Shown piece after piece: positions 7,810 through 17,058 of a stretch of DNA of 64,000 nt. Both the position numbers and the translations under genes were made by a program. How positions within the stretch are numbered: position 1 is the first letter of the stretch; each line of letters opens with the position of its first letter. A model generated the notes under the pieces. That model ran no database searches and had not been told where the DNA came from. It saw nothing but the letters and a program-made list of their open reading frames with translations. The DNA comes from Chelatococcus composti. GTDB taxonomy: Bacteria; Pseudomonadota; Alphaproteobacteria; Rhizobiales; Beijerinckiaceae. The stretch spans positions 62,001-126,000 of the forward strand of contig NZ_JACHEH010000001.1 of the NCBI RefSeq assembly GCF_014201415.1, given 5' to 3'.

Positions 7810-8655
7810 ATGCGCTTCGACGGCACCGATACCTATGTGGCCACCGAGGATCTCAAAGTCGCGGTCAATGCGGCCATCGTGCTGGAGCGCCCGCTCCTCG
7901 TGAAGGGCGAGCCCGGCACGGGCAAGACCGTGCTCGCCGAGGAGATCGCGCGGGCCCTTGGCGCGCCGCTCATCACCTGGCATGTCAAGTCCACCACCAA
8001 GGCGCAGCAGGGGCTCTATGAATACGATGCCGTCTCGCGCCTGCGCGACAGCCAGCTGGGTGACCCGCGCGTTTCCGACATCTCCAACTACATCAAGCGC
8101 GGAAAGCTGTGGGAGGCCTTCGTGTCGGAAAGGCGGCCTGTGCTGCTCATCGACGAGATCGACAAGGCCGACATCGAGTTTCCCAACGACCTGCTGCTCG
8201 AGATCGACCGCATGGAGTTCCACGTCTACGAGACGGGCGAGACCGTGCGGGCGCGCCAGCGGCCTATCGTTATCATCACCTCCAACAACGAGAAGGAGCT
8301 GCCGGACGCCTTCCTGCGCCGCTGCTTCTTCCACTACATCCGCTTTCCCGACCGGGAAACGATGGCCCGCATCGTCGAGGTGCACTATCCCGGCATCAAG
8401 AAGCGCCTCGTCGAGGAGGCACTGCGCCTCTTCTTCGACATCCGCGAGGTGCCTGGCCTCAAGAAGAAGCCCTCGACCTCCGAGCTTCTCGACTGGCTGA
8501 AGCTCCTCATGGCCGAGGACATCGACGCCGAAACCTTGCGCGAGCGCGATGCGCGCAAGCTCATCCCGCCGCTCTACGGCGCGCTCCTCAAGAACGAGCA
8601 GGATGTGGGCCTCTTCGAGAAGCTGGCCTTCATGAACCGGCGCGAGGGGCGGTAG
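7810..8655 (+). CDS. MoxR-family AAA+ ATPase
   Basis: A 281-residue MoxR ATPase. Walker A is GEPGTGKT (residues 33-40), Walker B is LLIDEID near 115, and sensor 1 lies in IVIITSNNEKELPDAFLRRC. The protein is the short cytoplasmic form without extra domains. MoxR ATPases remodel or activate partner enzymes together with a VWA protein. The likely partner is the CoxE-like gene at 3503-4678, now separated by the sulfur-enzyme/Lrp block and in opposite orientation. GGAGACGAC precedes the chosen ATG. A paralogue, coxD, is at 56911. Confidence 0.92.
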   Translation: MRFDGTDTYVATEDLKVAVNAAIVLERPLLVKGEPGTGKTVLAEEIARALGAPLITWHVKSTTKAQQGLYEYDAVSRLRDSQLGDPRVSDISNYIKRGKLWEAFVSERRPVLLIDEIDKADIEFPNDLLLEIDRMEFHVYETGETVRARQRPIVIITSNNEKELPDAFLRRCFFHYIRFPDRETMARIVEVHYPGIKKRLVEEALRLFFDIREVPGLKKKPSTSELLDWLKLLMAEDIDAETLRERDARKLIPPLYGALLKNEQDVGLFEKLAFMNRREGR

Positions 8656-8658
8656 GTC

Positions 8659-9366
8659 TCAGCCGCCCTTTGCCGGCCCGCGCTGTTCCAGGAAGCGGCG
8701 CAGCGCGCGGCCGACGTTCTCGATGTGGGCGCGCAGCAGCTCGCAGGCCTCGTCGATACGCCCCGCGCGGCAGAGCCGGACGAGCTCCGCATGCTCGGCC
8801 TCGGCCCGCTCCATCCCGCCCGTCAGGGTGAGTTGCAGGCGCGTGTGCCGGTCACAATCCTGCAGGAGGTTGGCGACGATGCTGGCGGTGCGCGGCTTGT
8901 CCGCCCGGCTGTAGAGCAAGAGGTGGAAGGCGCGGTTGAGCTCGCCCCAGCGGCTCACGTGCCGGGCGCGCAGCTCGTCGCCGTATTCGTCCAGGATGTC
9001 GTTGAGGCGCGTGTAGTCGCCGTCGGTCAGGCGCGGGGCCGAGGCGGCGAGGAGGCGTGGCTCCAGCAGCAGGCGCAGCTCGAACAGCTCGTCGATCTCG
9101 GTAAGCGACAGTTCCGGCACCACGGCGCCCCGGTGCGGGTGGATCTTCACCAGCCCCTCGGCCTCAAGCTGCATCAGCGCCTCGCGCACGGGGATGCGGC
9201 TGACAGCGAACTCGGCCGCGAGCGCATCCTGCCTCAGCTGGCTGCCGGCCGGGATCTCCCCGTCGAGGATGCGCCTGCGCAGCTCGGCCGCAACGGCGGC
9301 GGCGATGGTGCGATGCTGGACGGTCTTGCGGAGTGGGAAGGTGAGGGTGGTGTCCATCGAATCCAT
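8659..9366 (-). CDS. GntR-family regulator, FCD type
   Basis: A 235-residue regulator with a winged-helix domain at about 15-80 (LRQDALAAEFAVSRIPVREAL) and an all-helical FCD effector domain at about 90-225 (ELRLLLEP, NRAFHLLLY, HAELVRLC) carrying the usual Asp/His metal-site residues. It is divergent from the hydroxyproline genes, with a dyad at 9384-9397 in the shared 66-base intergenic space. It is most likely the repressor of that operon, responding to hydroxyproline or a catabolite; this is inference from position. Confidence 0.9.
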   Translation of the reverse strand: MDSMDTTLTFPLRKTVQHRTIAAAVAAELRRRILDGEIPAGSQLRQDALAAEFAVSRIPVREALMQLEAEGLVKIHPHRGAVVPELSLTEIDELFELRLLLEPRLLAASAPRLTDGDYTRLNDILDEYGDELRARHVSRWGELNRAFHLLLYSRADKPRTASIVANLLQDCDRHTRLQLTLTGGMERAEAEHAELVRLCRAGRIDEACELLRAHIENVGRALRRFLEQRGPAKGG

Positions 9367-9383
9367 GCGTGCTTGACAGGGTT

Positions 9384-9397
9384 GATTTTATACAATC
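9384..9397. promoter_or_regulatory. Dyad operator candidate for the FCD regulator
   Basis: GATTTTATACAATC agrees with its own reverse complement at 12 of 14 positions and resembles TTGTATACAA-like sites bound by FCD/GntR regulators. It lies between the divergent regulator and the deaminase gene. A TTGACA hexamer (9373-9378) precedes it and could be the -35 element of the rightward promoter. Confidence 0.45.
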
Positions 9398-9432
9398 TAC
9401 AATTCGTGGCAATCTGTATCCGGAGAACGGCC

Positions 9433-10362
9433 ATGGCAGCGCGCATCGGTTGGGAAGGCGTGTTTCCCGCAGTCACCACGCAGTTCCGCCCGGACTTCAG
9501 CCTCGACATCGAGGCGACGCGCAGGGTGATGGCCGGGCTGATCGAGGATGGCGTCTCCGGCCTCATCGTCTGCGGCACCGTGGGCGAGAACACCTCGCTC
9601 TCGCGTGCCGAGAAGGTGGCGGTGATGGAGGCGGCGAAGGATGTGGCGCAGGGGCGCGTGCCGGTCATCGCCGGCGTTGCCGAGTTCACGACGGCCTTCG
9701 CCATCGAGACGGCGCGCGAGGCGGCGCGCGTCGGGCTCGACGGCATCATGGTAATGCCGGCGCTCGTCTATTCGGCCAAGCCCCACGAGACGGCGGCGCA
9801 TTTCCGCGGCGTCGCCACGGCCACCGATCTGCCGGTGATGGTCTACAACAACCCGCCGATCTACAAGAACGACGTCACGCCCGACATTCTCGCGTCGCTG
9901 GCCGATTGTGACACCATCGTCTGCATCAAGGATTCCTCCGGCGACACGCGCCGCTTCACCGACATGCGCAACATGGTCGGCGACCGCTTCGTGCTCTTTG
10001 CGGGGCTCGATGACGTGGTGGTGGAGAGCGTGATGCTGGGCGCCGCCGGCTGGGTGTCGGGCATGTCCAACGCCTTCCCGCGCGAGGGCGAGACGCTGTT
10101 CCGCCTCGCGCGCGCCGGGCGCTTCGAGGAGCTGCGGCCGCTCTACGACTGGTTCATGCCGCTGCTCCACCTCGACGCCCGGCCCGATCTCGTCCAGTGC
10201 ATCAAGCTGTGCGAGGAGATCATGGGCCGCGGCTCGGCCCTCACGCGTCCGCCGCGGCTGCCGCTGACCGGGGAGGAGCGTCGCTCGGTCGAGGACATCA
10301 TGCGCAAGGCGCTCGCCACGCGCCCGGCGCTGCCGGACGTCGGGCTGAAGAGTGCGGCCTGA
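9433..10362 (+). CDS. DapA-superfamily aldolase/deaminase, probably 1-pyrroline-4-hydroxy-2-carboxylate deaminase
   Basis: A 309-residue DHDPS/NAL-family TIM barrel. The Schiff-base lysine is K166 in IKDSSGDTRRF; GTVGENTSLS and VMVYNNPP are the family's pyruvate-binding and Tyr regions. Because it sits 12 bases before a 4-hydroxyproline epimerase, the best fit is the deaminase that converts pyrroline-hydroxycarboxylate to 2-oxoglutarate semialdehyde. Other DapA-like activities remain possible. GGAGAACGG precedes the chosen start; in-frame sequence further upstream overlaps the divergent regulator and is not coding. Confidence 0.85.
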   Translation: MAARIGWEGVFPAVTTQFRPDFSLDIEATRRVMAGLIEDGVSGLIVCGTVGENTSLSRAEKVAVMEAAKDVAQGRVPVIAGVAEFTTAFAIETAREAARVGLDGIMVMPALVYSAKPHETAAHFRGVATATDLPVMVYNNPPIYKNDVTPDILASLADCDTIVCIKDSSGDTRRFTDMRNMVGDRFVLFAGLDDVVVESVMLGAAGWVSGMSNAFPREGETLFRLARAGRFEELRPLYDWFMPLLHLDARPDLVQCIKLCEEIMGRGSALTRPPRLPLTGEERRSVEDIMRKALATRPALPDVGLKSAA

Positions 10363-10374
10363 CGGGGGCGGAGC

Positions 10375-11391
10375 ATGGCGCGCCACACCTTCTTCTGCAT
10401 CGACGGGCACACCTGCGGCAATCCCGTCCGGGTCGTCGCCGGCGGCAGCATCCCCCGGCTCGAGGGCGAGACCATGTTCGCCCGCCGGCAGCATTTTCTG
10501 GCCGAGTACGACTTCATCCGCACCGGCCTGATGTTCGAGCCGCGCGGGCACGACATGATGTCGGGCGCCATCCTCTACCCGCCGACGCGGGAGGACTGCG
10601 ACGTCGGCATCCTCTTCATCGAGACCTCGGGCTGCCTGCCCATGTGCGGCCATGGCACCATCGGCACCGTCACCATCGCGCTCGAGAACGGCCTCGTGCG
10701 ACCGAGGACGCCGGGCGTGCTGCGGCTCGACACGCCGGCCGGCCTGGTTGAGGCGCGCTATGTGGAGAACGGCCCCTTCATCGAGCGCGTGCGCATCACC
10801 AACGTGCCGTCCTTCCTGCTCGGCACGGGCTATGACGTGGAGGTCGAGGGGCTCGGGCCGCTCAAGGTGGATGTGGCCTACGGCGGCAACTTCTACGCCA
10901 TCGTCGAGCCGCAGGAGGGCTATGGCGACCTCTCCGAGGTGAACCCGTCCGACATTGTGCGCTGGAGCCCGAAACTCAGGCAGGATTTCAACGCCCGCCA
11001 CCGCATCGCCCATCCGGAGAACCCGGCCATCGACCGGCTGACGCACGTGATGTGGACCGGACGGCCGAAGTCGCCTGAGGGCACCGCGCGCAACGCCGTG
11101 TTCTACGGCGACAAGGCCATCGACCGCTCGCCCTGCGGTACCGGCACGTCGGCGCGCATGGCGCAGCTTGCCGCGCGCGGCGCCCTGCGCGAGGGGGACG
11201 TCTTCGTGCACGAGAGCATCATCGGCTCGACGTTCTACGGCCGCATCGAGGGGCGGGCGACGGTTGGCGGGCGCGATGCCATCGTTCCCTCCATCGAAGG
11301 CTGGGCGCGTGTTACCGGCTTCAACACCATCGTCATCGACGACCGCGACCCCTTCGCCCACGGCTTCCAGGTGGTGGACGGCATCGGCTGA
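10375..11391 (+). CDS. 4-hydroxyproline 2-epimerase (proline racemase family)
   Basis: A 338-residue proline-racemase-family enzyme. Both catalytic cysteines are present: C91 in MCGHGTIG and C254 in SPCGTGTSA. Trans-3-hydroxyproline dehydratases carry Thr at the second position, so this is a true epimerase converting trans-4-hydroxy-L-proline to cis-4-hydroxy-D-proline. It is co-directional with the deaminase, 12 bases apart, forming an operon. The FAD oxidase needed between the two steps is not here; a candidate lies at 37836-39083. Confidence 0.92.
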   Translation: MARHTFFCIDGHTCGNPVRVVAGGSIPRLEGETMFARRQHFLAEYDFIRTGLMFEPRGHDMMSGAILYPPTREDCDVGILFIETSGCLPMCGHGTIGTVTIALENGLVRPRTPGVLRLDTPAGLVEARYVENGPFIERVRITNVPSFLLGTGYDVEVEGLGPLKVDVAYGGNFYAIVEPQEGYGDLSEVNPSDIVRWSPKLRQDFNARHRIAHPENPAIDRLTHVMWTGRPKSPEGTARNAVFYGDKAIDRSPCGTGTSARMAQLAARGALREGDVFVHESIIGSTFYGRIEGRATVGGRDAIVPSIEGWARVTGFNTIVIDDRDPFAHGFQVVDGIG

Positions 11392-11450
11392 GACGGAAGG
11401 TGCGGGGCGCCGCCCTTGCGTGGCCGGGCCGGGATGCCTAGCTTGGCGCC

Positions 11451-11978
11451 ATGCTTCGCCTCATGCTCCTTCGTCACGCCAAATCCGCCTGGCCCGCCGG
11501 CATGGCCGACCACGAGCGGCCGCTCGCCCCGCGCGGGCGTGAGGCTGCGCCGCTCATGGGCCGTTACCTCGCCGGCGAGCACCTGGTGCCGGACCTTGCC
11601 ATCGTCTCGACGGCGCGGCGCACGCAGGAGACGTGGGATCTCGTGGCTGCCGCCTTCGCCGAAGTGGTGGCGAAGCGCGACGAGCAGCGCATCTACGAGG
11701 CGAAGACCGACGCCATCCTCGCCGTCGTCAGGGAGACGGGCCCAGATGTGCGCACCTTGCTCGTCGTCGGCCACAATCCGGGTTTTGCCGATCTTGCCGT
11801 GCGGCTCGTCGGCCACGGCGACCGCTATGCCTTCGCCCACCTGCGCCAGAAGTTTCCGACGGCCGCTCTCGCGGTGATCGATTTCGCCATCGATTCCTGG
11901 GCGGATGTGGCCGAGCAGGGCGGGCGGCTCGACCGCTTCATCACGCCGAAGATGATCGGGGGCGAGGATGAGGACTGA
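11451..11978 (+). CDS. SixA-like phosphohistidine phosphatase
   Basis: A 175-residue histidine phosphatase (RHG family). The active-site motif is LLRHAKSAW with H9, followed by the second His in VVGHNPGF and the Arg-bearing STARRTQET segment. The small size and the LRHAKS start match SixA, which dephosphorylates Hpt-type phosphohistidine or PTS Npr. Same orientation as the YcjX gene 27 bases downstream and possibly co-transcribed. Confidence 0.88.
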   Translation: MLRLMLLRHAKSAWPAGMADHERPLAPRGREAAPLMGRYLAGEHLVPDLAIVSTARRTQETWDLVAAAFAEVVAKRDEQRIYEAKTDAILAVVRETGPDVRTLLVVGHNPGFADLAVRLVGHGDRYAFAHLRQKFPTAALAVIDFAIDSWADVAEQGGRLDRFITPKMIGGEDED

Positions 11979-12005
11979 AGCCGGCACGGACGCGGAGCGC
12001 GCCTG

Positions 12006-13451
12006 ATGCCGCCGCCCTTCCTCGAAGGTGCCGTCGATGCCCTGAAGAGCTTCGCGGACTATGCGGCAGGTGCGGTGCGGCCGACGCTGCGCCTCGGCGT
12101 CACCGGCCTCGCGCGCTCGGGCAAGACCGTCTTCACCACGGCGCTGGTGCACCACCTCACCAACGTCACGCCCATGCCCGTGTTCCGCGCCTCGGCCGAA
12201 GGGCGCATCCGCCGCGCGCGGCTGGCGCCGCAGCCGGACGACACGGTGCCGCGCTTCGCCTACGAGGAGCATCTGGCGGCGATGACCGGCCCCGACCGGC
12301 AGTGGCCGCAGTCGACCAACCGCATCTCCGAGCTGCGCATCGAGATCGATTACGAGCGCCCGCCCGGCTGGCGCTCCGGCCCGGCGACGCTGGCGCTCGA
12401 CATCGTCGACTATCCGGGCGAGTGGCTGCTCGATCTCGGTCTGCTGGACCTCTCCTATGCCGAATGGTCGCGCGCGACGCTGGAGGCGAGCCGGCGGCCG
12501 GAGCGGGCGCCGCTTGCGGCCGCCTGGCATGCGCATCTGGCGACGCTCGCGCCGGACAAGCCGGCCGTCGAGGCCGAGATGGTCACGGCCAGCGACCTCT
12601 TCAAGGCCTATCTCTCGGCCCTTCGGGCCGGCCCCGAGGCTGTGGCGACCACGCCGCCTGGCCGCTTCCTGATGCCGGGCGACCTCGCCGGCTCGCCGGC
12701 GCTGACCTTCGCCCCGCTCGACCTGCCGCCCGGCATGGCCTACGCGCCGTCGAGCCTGGCGGGCCAGATGGAGCGGCGTTTCGAGGCCTACAAGAACCGC
12801 GTGGCGCGGCCCTTTTTCCGCGAGCATTTCTCGCGGCTCGACCGGCAGATCGTGCTTGTTGACGTGCTGGCGGCGCTCGATGCCGGCGCGCGGGCGGTGG
12901 GCGAGCTCGAAGCCGCGCTCGACCAGGTGCTCCATGCCTTCCGGGCCGGCCGCAACACGCTCGTCAGCAGCCTCTTTGCCCCGCGCATCGACAGGGTGCT
13001 CTTCGCCGCCACCAAGGCCGACCACCTGCATCGCAGCGACCACGCGCGGCTCGACGCCATCCTTCGGCTCCTTGTGGAGCGGGCCATCCGCCGCTCGGAA
13101 GGCGCGGGCGCGCGCGTCGACACGCTGGCGCTCGCCTCCGTGCGCGCGACGCGCGAGGCAAGCGTGCGCGAGGGCGGCGAGCGGCTGCCCGCCATCGTCG
13201 GCGTGCCCTGCGCGGGCGAGCGCGTGGGGGACGAGGTATTCGACGGCCGCACCGAGGCTGCCATCTTCCCCGGCGAGCTGCCGGACGACCCGAAGGCCAT
13301 CTTCTCCGGCGCGGTGGCGCCCGGCAGCCTGCGCTTTCCGCGCTTCCGCCCGCCGCTGCGGACGGCCGATGCCGCCGGCCGCATGCCGCCGCTGCCGCAC
13401 ATCCGCCTCGACCGGGCGCTCGAATTCCTCATCGGTGATCGACTGGCCTGA
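12006..13451 (+). CDS. YcjX/DUF463-family GTPase-like protein
   Basis: A 481-residue protein. A P-loop is visible near residue 40 (GVTGLARSGKTVFTTALVHHL region), followed by DIVDYPGEWLLDL, a Walker-B/G3-like segment, and AATKADHLH as a G4-like motif. This is the YcjX family, named from E. coli, often stress-associated and paired with a YcjF-like membrane protein, as here (four bases between genes). Its biochemical role is not established. Confidence 0.88.
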   Translation: MPPPFLEGAVDALKSFADYAAGAVRPTLRLGVTGLARSGKTVFTTALVHHLTNVTPMPVFRASAEGRIRRARLAPQPDDTVPRFAYEEHLAAMTGPDRQWPQSTNRISELRIEIDYERPPGWRSGPATLALDIVDYPGEWLLDLGLLDLSYAEWSRATLEASRRPERAPLAAAWHAHLATLAPDKPAVEAEMVTASDLFKAYLSALRAGPEAVATTPPGRFLMPGDLAGSPALTFAPLDLPPGMAYAPSSLAGQMERRFEAYKNRVARPFFREHFSRLDRQIVLVDVLAALDAGARAVGELEAALDQVLHAFRAGRNTLVSSLFAPRIDRVLFAATKADHLHRSDHARLDAILRLLVERAIRRSEGAGARVDTLALASVRATREASVREGGERLPAIVGVPCAGERVGDEVFDGRTEAAIFPGELPDDPKAIFSGAVAPGSLRFPRFRPPLRTADAAGRMPPLPHIRLDRALEFLIGDRLA

Positions 13452-13455
13452 CGAC

Positions 13456-14475
13456 ATGAGCAAGGGACCGCGCGCCTTCCGCCTCGACGAGCTGCCGCCC
13501 GACCGCGAGCGGCGAGCGATCGAGCTGTCTCCCGGCCTCGTGGTGGAGCCCGAGCCCGAGGAGGCGATCGCCGAGGAAGAGGCGGTGGTGTCGCGCCCGC
13601 CCCGGCGCTGGCGCCCACCGTGGCTCGGCATGCTCCTCTCCGCTCTCGGGGGGCTGCTGCTGCTGGCCCTCGGGCTTGGTGTCGAGCGCCTCGTGCGGGA
13701 TCTCATGGAGAGCTATCCCGCCCTCGGCTGGCTCGCCCTCGGCCTTGCGGTGCTCGCGCTCGCCGGCCTTCTCGGCATCGTCGCGCGCGAGGGGCTCGGC
13801 ATGCTGCGCGAGAGGCGCATCGAGGGTCTGCAGAAGGAGGCCGCGCGCGTGCTCGTCGAGAAAGACGAGGCGGGTGCGCGCCGGCTCGTGGCCGAAGTCG
13901 CCGCCCTCTATGCGCGCCGGCCGGAGACGGCGCGTGCCCGCGGCCGCCTCGCCGACCTCGGTGACGCCGTCATCGACGCGCCCGAACTCGTGGGCCTCGC
14001 CGAGCGGGAGCTGCTCGCGCCGCTCGACAGGCGGGCGCGGCGGCTGGTGGCGGAGGCGGCGCAGCAGGTCTCCGTCGTCACGGCTCTCAGCCCGCGCGCC
14101 ATCGTCGATGTCGCCTTCGTGCTCTATTCCGCCATGCGGCTCATGCGCTGCATCGCCGCCCTTTACGGCGGGCGGCCGGGCACGCTCGGCTTCCTGCGCC
14201 TCGCCGGCAACGTGCTCTCGCATCTCACGCTGACGAGCGGCATCGCCATGGGGGACAGCCTGTTGCAGCAGGTGATGGGACTCGGGCTCGCCGCCCGCGT
14301 CTCGGCCAAGCTGGGGGAGGGCGTGGTCAACGGTCTCCTGACGGCGCGCGTGGGCCTTTCCGCCATCGCCGTCTGCCGGCCGTTGCCATTCACGGTGCTC
14401 GATCCACCGGTTCTCGGGGACGTGGCCTCGAGTTTGTTCGACCGTTCGGCGGCCAAGCCGCCGGAAACGCCATGA
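13456..14475 (+). CDS. YcjF-family (TIGR01620/DUF697) inner-membrane protein
   Basis: A 339-residue protein. It starts MSKGPRAFRLDELPPD, has an acidic linker (residues about 30-45), then two TM helices at about 55-75 and 82-102, and a C-terminal DUF697-like helical domain (ALSPRAIVDVAFVLYSAMRL, LGLAARVSAKLGEGVVNGLLTARVG). It is tightly coupled to the YcjX gene, so the two products probably act together at the membrane. The start codon is four bases after the YcjX stop. Confidence 0.87.
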   Translation: MSKGPRAFRLDELPPDRERRAIELSPGLVVEPEPEEAIAEEEAVVSRPPRRWRPPWLGMLLSALGGLLLLALGLGVERLVRDLMESYPALGWLALGLAVLALAGLLGIVAREGLGMLRERRIEGLQKEAARVLVEKDEAGARRLVAEVAALYARRPETARARGRLADLGDAVIDAPELVGLAERELLAPLDRRARRLVAEAAQQVSVVTALSPRAIVDVAFVLYSAMRLMRCIAALYGGRPGTLGFLRLAGNVLSHLTLTSGIAMGDSLLQQVMGLGLAARVSAKLGEGVVNGLLTARVGLSAIAVCRPLPFTVLDPPVLGDVASSLFDRSAAKPPETP

Positions 14476-14613
14476 CAGCCCGCGCCGCCGGATCGTGGCC
14501 CCAGGCGCATTGACGTCGGGGGGGCGATCTTCGACAAGGGGTGCGCTTCGCAATGCCGATCGTGCAGCTTCCCGGCTGCGCCGGCGCATGTCAGCGGCTG
14601 TGGGCACCCATCA

Positions 14614-15987
14614 ATGCTGTTCAATTCCTTCGCGTTTCTTCTGGCGTTCCTGCCGCTGGCGCTCGGCCTGCACTGGCTCGCCGAGCGATTCGCGCCGGCC
14701 GTTCGGCTGCCGCTGTTGCTCGTCCTGTCCTTCGTCTTCTACGGCTACTGGGACGTGCGCTTCATTCCGCTCCTGGCGCTGTCGATCCTCATCAACTGGA
14801 CGATGGCGCAGCTCTTCGTGCGGACGCGCGTCACCGCGCTCATCGTCGCCGCCATCGTCGCCAACCTGACGGTGCTCGGCATCTTCAAGTATGCCGCGTT
14901 CTTCGCGGACCTTGCCAATGCGGCCGCCGGGCTCGGCCTGCCGCGCTACGAGTTCGCGCTGCCCCTCGGCATCTCCTTCTTCACCTTCCACCATGTGATG
15001 TATCTCGTGGATCTGAGGGCTGGACGGGCGCCGCGGTTCGATCTCATCCGCTACGGGCTTTACATCGGCTTCTTCCCGCAGGTGCTGGCCGGACCGCTGG
15101 TGCGCTGGACCGAGCTGATGCACCAGCTCGACGAGCGGCCCTATCTGCGCAGCGACGCTGCCCAGCGCTTCGCGCAGGGGTTGATGCTGCTTACGATCGG
15201 CCTCGCCAAGAAGGTGCTGATCGGCGATCCGCTGGCGGGCTACGCCAACCCGGTCTTCGAGGCAGCGGCGAATGGCGGTGGGCTCACCACGCTGCAGGCC
15301 TGGCAGGGAACGCTCGCCTTCACCTTCCAGATCTATTTCGACTTCTCGGGCTACACCGATATGGCGCTGGGCATCGGCCTGATGTTCGGCGTGGTGCTGC
15401 CGCAGAACTTTGAGGTACCCTACCGGGCCGTTTCGCTGCAGGACTTCTGGCGCCGCTGGCACATGACACTGTCGCGCTTCCTGCGTGACTACCTCTACAT
15501 CCCCTTCGGCGGCAACCGGCACGGCCTCGCCGTCCAGCTCTTTGCACTGCTCGCCACCATGACGCTCGGCGGCCTGTGGCACGGGGCAGGCCTCACCTTC
15601 GTCGTCTGGGGCATCGCCCACGGCCTGGGGCTCTGCGCTGGTGTGCTCTGGCGGCGCACTGGCGTGGTAATGCCGGCCGTGGTCGGCTGGGCGCTCACCT
15701 TCCTGTTCGTGGCGCTGACGTGGGTGCTCTTTCGCGCCACGAGTTTCGAGGCGGCGATGCGGCTCTACGAGGCGATGTTCGGCTTCGCGCCCTTTGGCTC
15801 GGGCTTCAAGTGGCGTGCGCTGGTGGTGGCGGCGCTCGTCGCCATGATCGGGCCGACCGCCTGGGCGGCTGTCCACCGCCTGCCGCCGAACCGCTGGCTC
15901 GCGGTGGCCTTCGCCATCCTCTTTGTGGTCATCCTTCTCAAGATCGGCGACGATGCCAACTACGAGTTCATCTACTTCCAGTTCTGA
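14614..15987 (+). CDS. MBOAT-family O-acyltransferase (AlgI/DltB-like)
   Basis: A 457-residue polytopic protein with about ten hydrophobic segments. The family's FTFHHVMYLVD, YFDFSGYTDMA and RRWHMTLSRFLRDYLYIPFGGNR (shown in part) motifs and the catalytic His in GGLWHG are all present. Such enzymes move acyl groups from a carrier to an exported glycan or cell-wall polymer. It overlaps by 35 bases the downstream SGNH-like partner gene if that starts at 15953, a common pairing. The partner is interrupted by a stop, so the system may be inactive. Confidence 0.9.
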   Translation: MLFNSFAFLLAFLPLALGLHWLAERFAPAVRLPLLLVLSFVFYGYWDVRFIPLLALSILINWTMAQLFVRTRVTALIVAAIVANLTVLGIFKYAAFFADLANAAAGLGLPRYEFALPLGISFFTFHHVMYLVDLRAGRAPRFDLIRYGLYIGFFPQVLAGPLVRWTELMHQLDERPYLRSDAAQRFAQGLMLLTIGLAKKVLIGDPLAGYANPVFEAAANGGGLTTLQAWQGTLAFTFQIYFDFSGYTDMALGIGLMFGVVLPQNFEVPYRAVSLQDFWRRWHMTLSRFLRDYLYIPFGGNRHGLAVQLFALLATMTLGGLWHGAGLTFVVWGIAHGLGLCAGVLWRRTGVVMPAVVGWALTFLFVALTWVLFRATSFEAAMRLYEAMFGFAPFGSGFKWRALVVAALVAMIGPTAWAAVHRLPPNRWLAVAFAILFVVILLKIGDDANYEFIYFQF

Positions 15988-16978
15988 CGCTGGTGTGGCA
16001 CGGTGGCGCCGCTTCACCGCGACCTTCCTGGGGGCCGCGGTCGTGACCGTCGGCGTCCTGCTGGGGGCTGTCGTCGTCCTCGACCCCTATGATACGGGGC
16101 GCGGCCCGATCGACTGGGGCGTTGGCATCTCGCCCTAGGGGCCGCGCACCGCCAACGCCAGCCGGGGCCGCGACCCGGCCTTCGACGCCGCCATCATCGG
16201 CAACTCGCACGTCCAGCTCCTCTCGCCCGAGCGCCTTTCGTCCGGCACGGGCCTGTCCTTCGTCTCGCTGATCATCCCCGGCACCGGTGCGCGCGAGCAG
16301 GTGGCCGTGCTCGACTGGTTCCTGAGGAACCACGAGGGCACAGCAAGGGCGGTGATCCTTGGCATCGACGAGTTCTGGTGTGAGGGAGACCCCGAGCTGC
16401 CCCTGCGCCACCCCTTTCCATTCTGGCTCTACGAGGCCGACTTTCTGTCCCACCTCCAGGGCCTGCTGCGCTTCGATGTGGTGGAGCGCCTGGGCGAGCG
16501 CATCGCCTTTCTCGCCGGATACGGCGAGCGGGCGCGACCGGACGGCTACTGGGACTACACGCCGGAATACGTGGGCATGGGCTATGACACGCCGGAGAAG
16601 GTGAAGGAGCTGTCCACGCCGCGTCCGACGATGCATGCCGATCCCACGGGGCGTTTCCCGGCGGCGGCGCTGCTGCGGCAGGTCTTCGACAGGCTGCCGC
16701 GGGACCTCGTGGTGGTCCTCATCTCGCCGCCCGTCTTCGTCGCCGGGCTGCCCGCGCCGGGCACCGAGGCCGCGAGCCACGAGAGCCGGTGCCTCGCGAC
16801 CTTCGCCACCCTCGCGGCGGGACGGCCACGGACGGCCTGGATCGACTGGCGCAGCGACCGGCCGGAGACCCGTGACCCCGCCAACTTCTTCGACAAGACG
16901 CATTATCGGGCGTCGCTCGCGCGGCAGCTGGAGCGGATTGCTGCCCATGAAATCAGCAAGTTGATCAGAGCCGAATGA
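15953..16978 (+). pseudogene. SGNH/DltD-like partner of MBOAT, interrupted by an in-frame TAG
   Basis: One frame encodes an N-terminal TM anchor and DPYDTGRGPIDWGVGISP, then a TAG at 16136-16138, then continues in the same frame with GPRTANASRGRDPAFDAA, the esterase-like IIGNSHVQLL and, near the C-terminus, DKTHYRASL. The full frame is about 341 codons. GISP-stop-GPRTA reads smoothly if TAG was CAG (Gln). The start is 15953 (overlapping MBOAT) or GTG 15995. A shorter product from the in-frame GTG at 16301 would lack the GNSH block. Either a recent nonsense mutation or a base-call error. Confidence 0.75.
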
Positions 16979-17058
16979 AAAGAAGGCACCAGAAGCGTCT
17001 GATCTCGAAAATCGACTAAAGTCGCAAAAGTTTGACAAACGGAGAGTGTCAAAGCGCG

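Noticed and set aside
11235-13706. Long antisense open frame over the sixA-YcjX region
   Set aside because: Arg/Gly/Ala-rich composition with no family similarity; both plus-strand genes are clearly coding.
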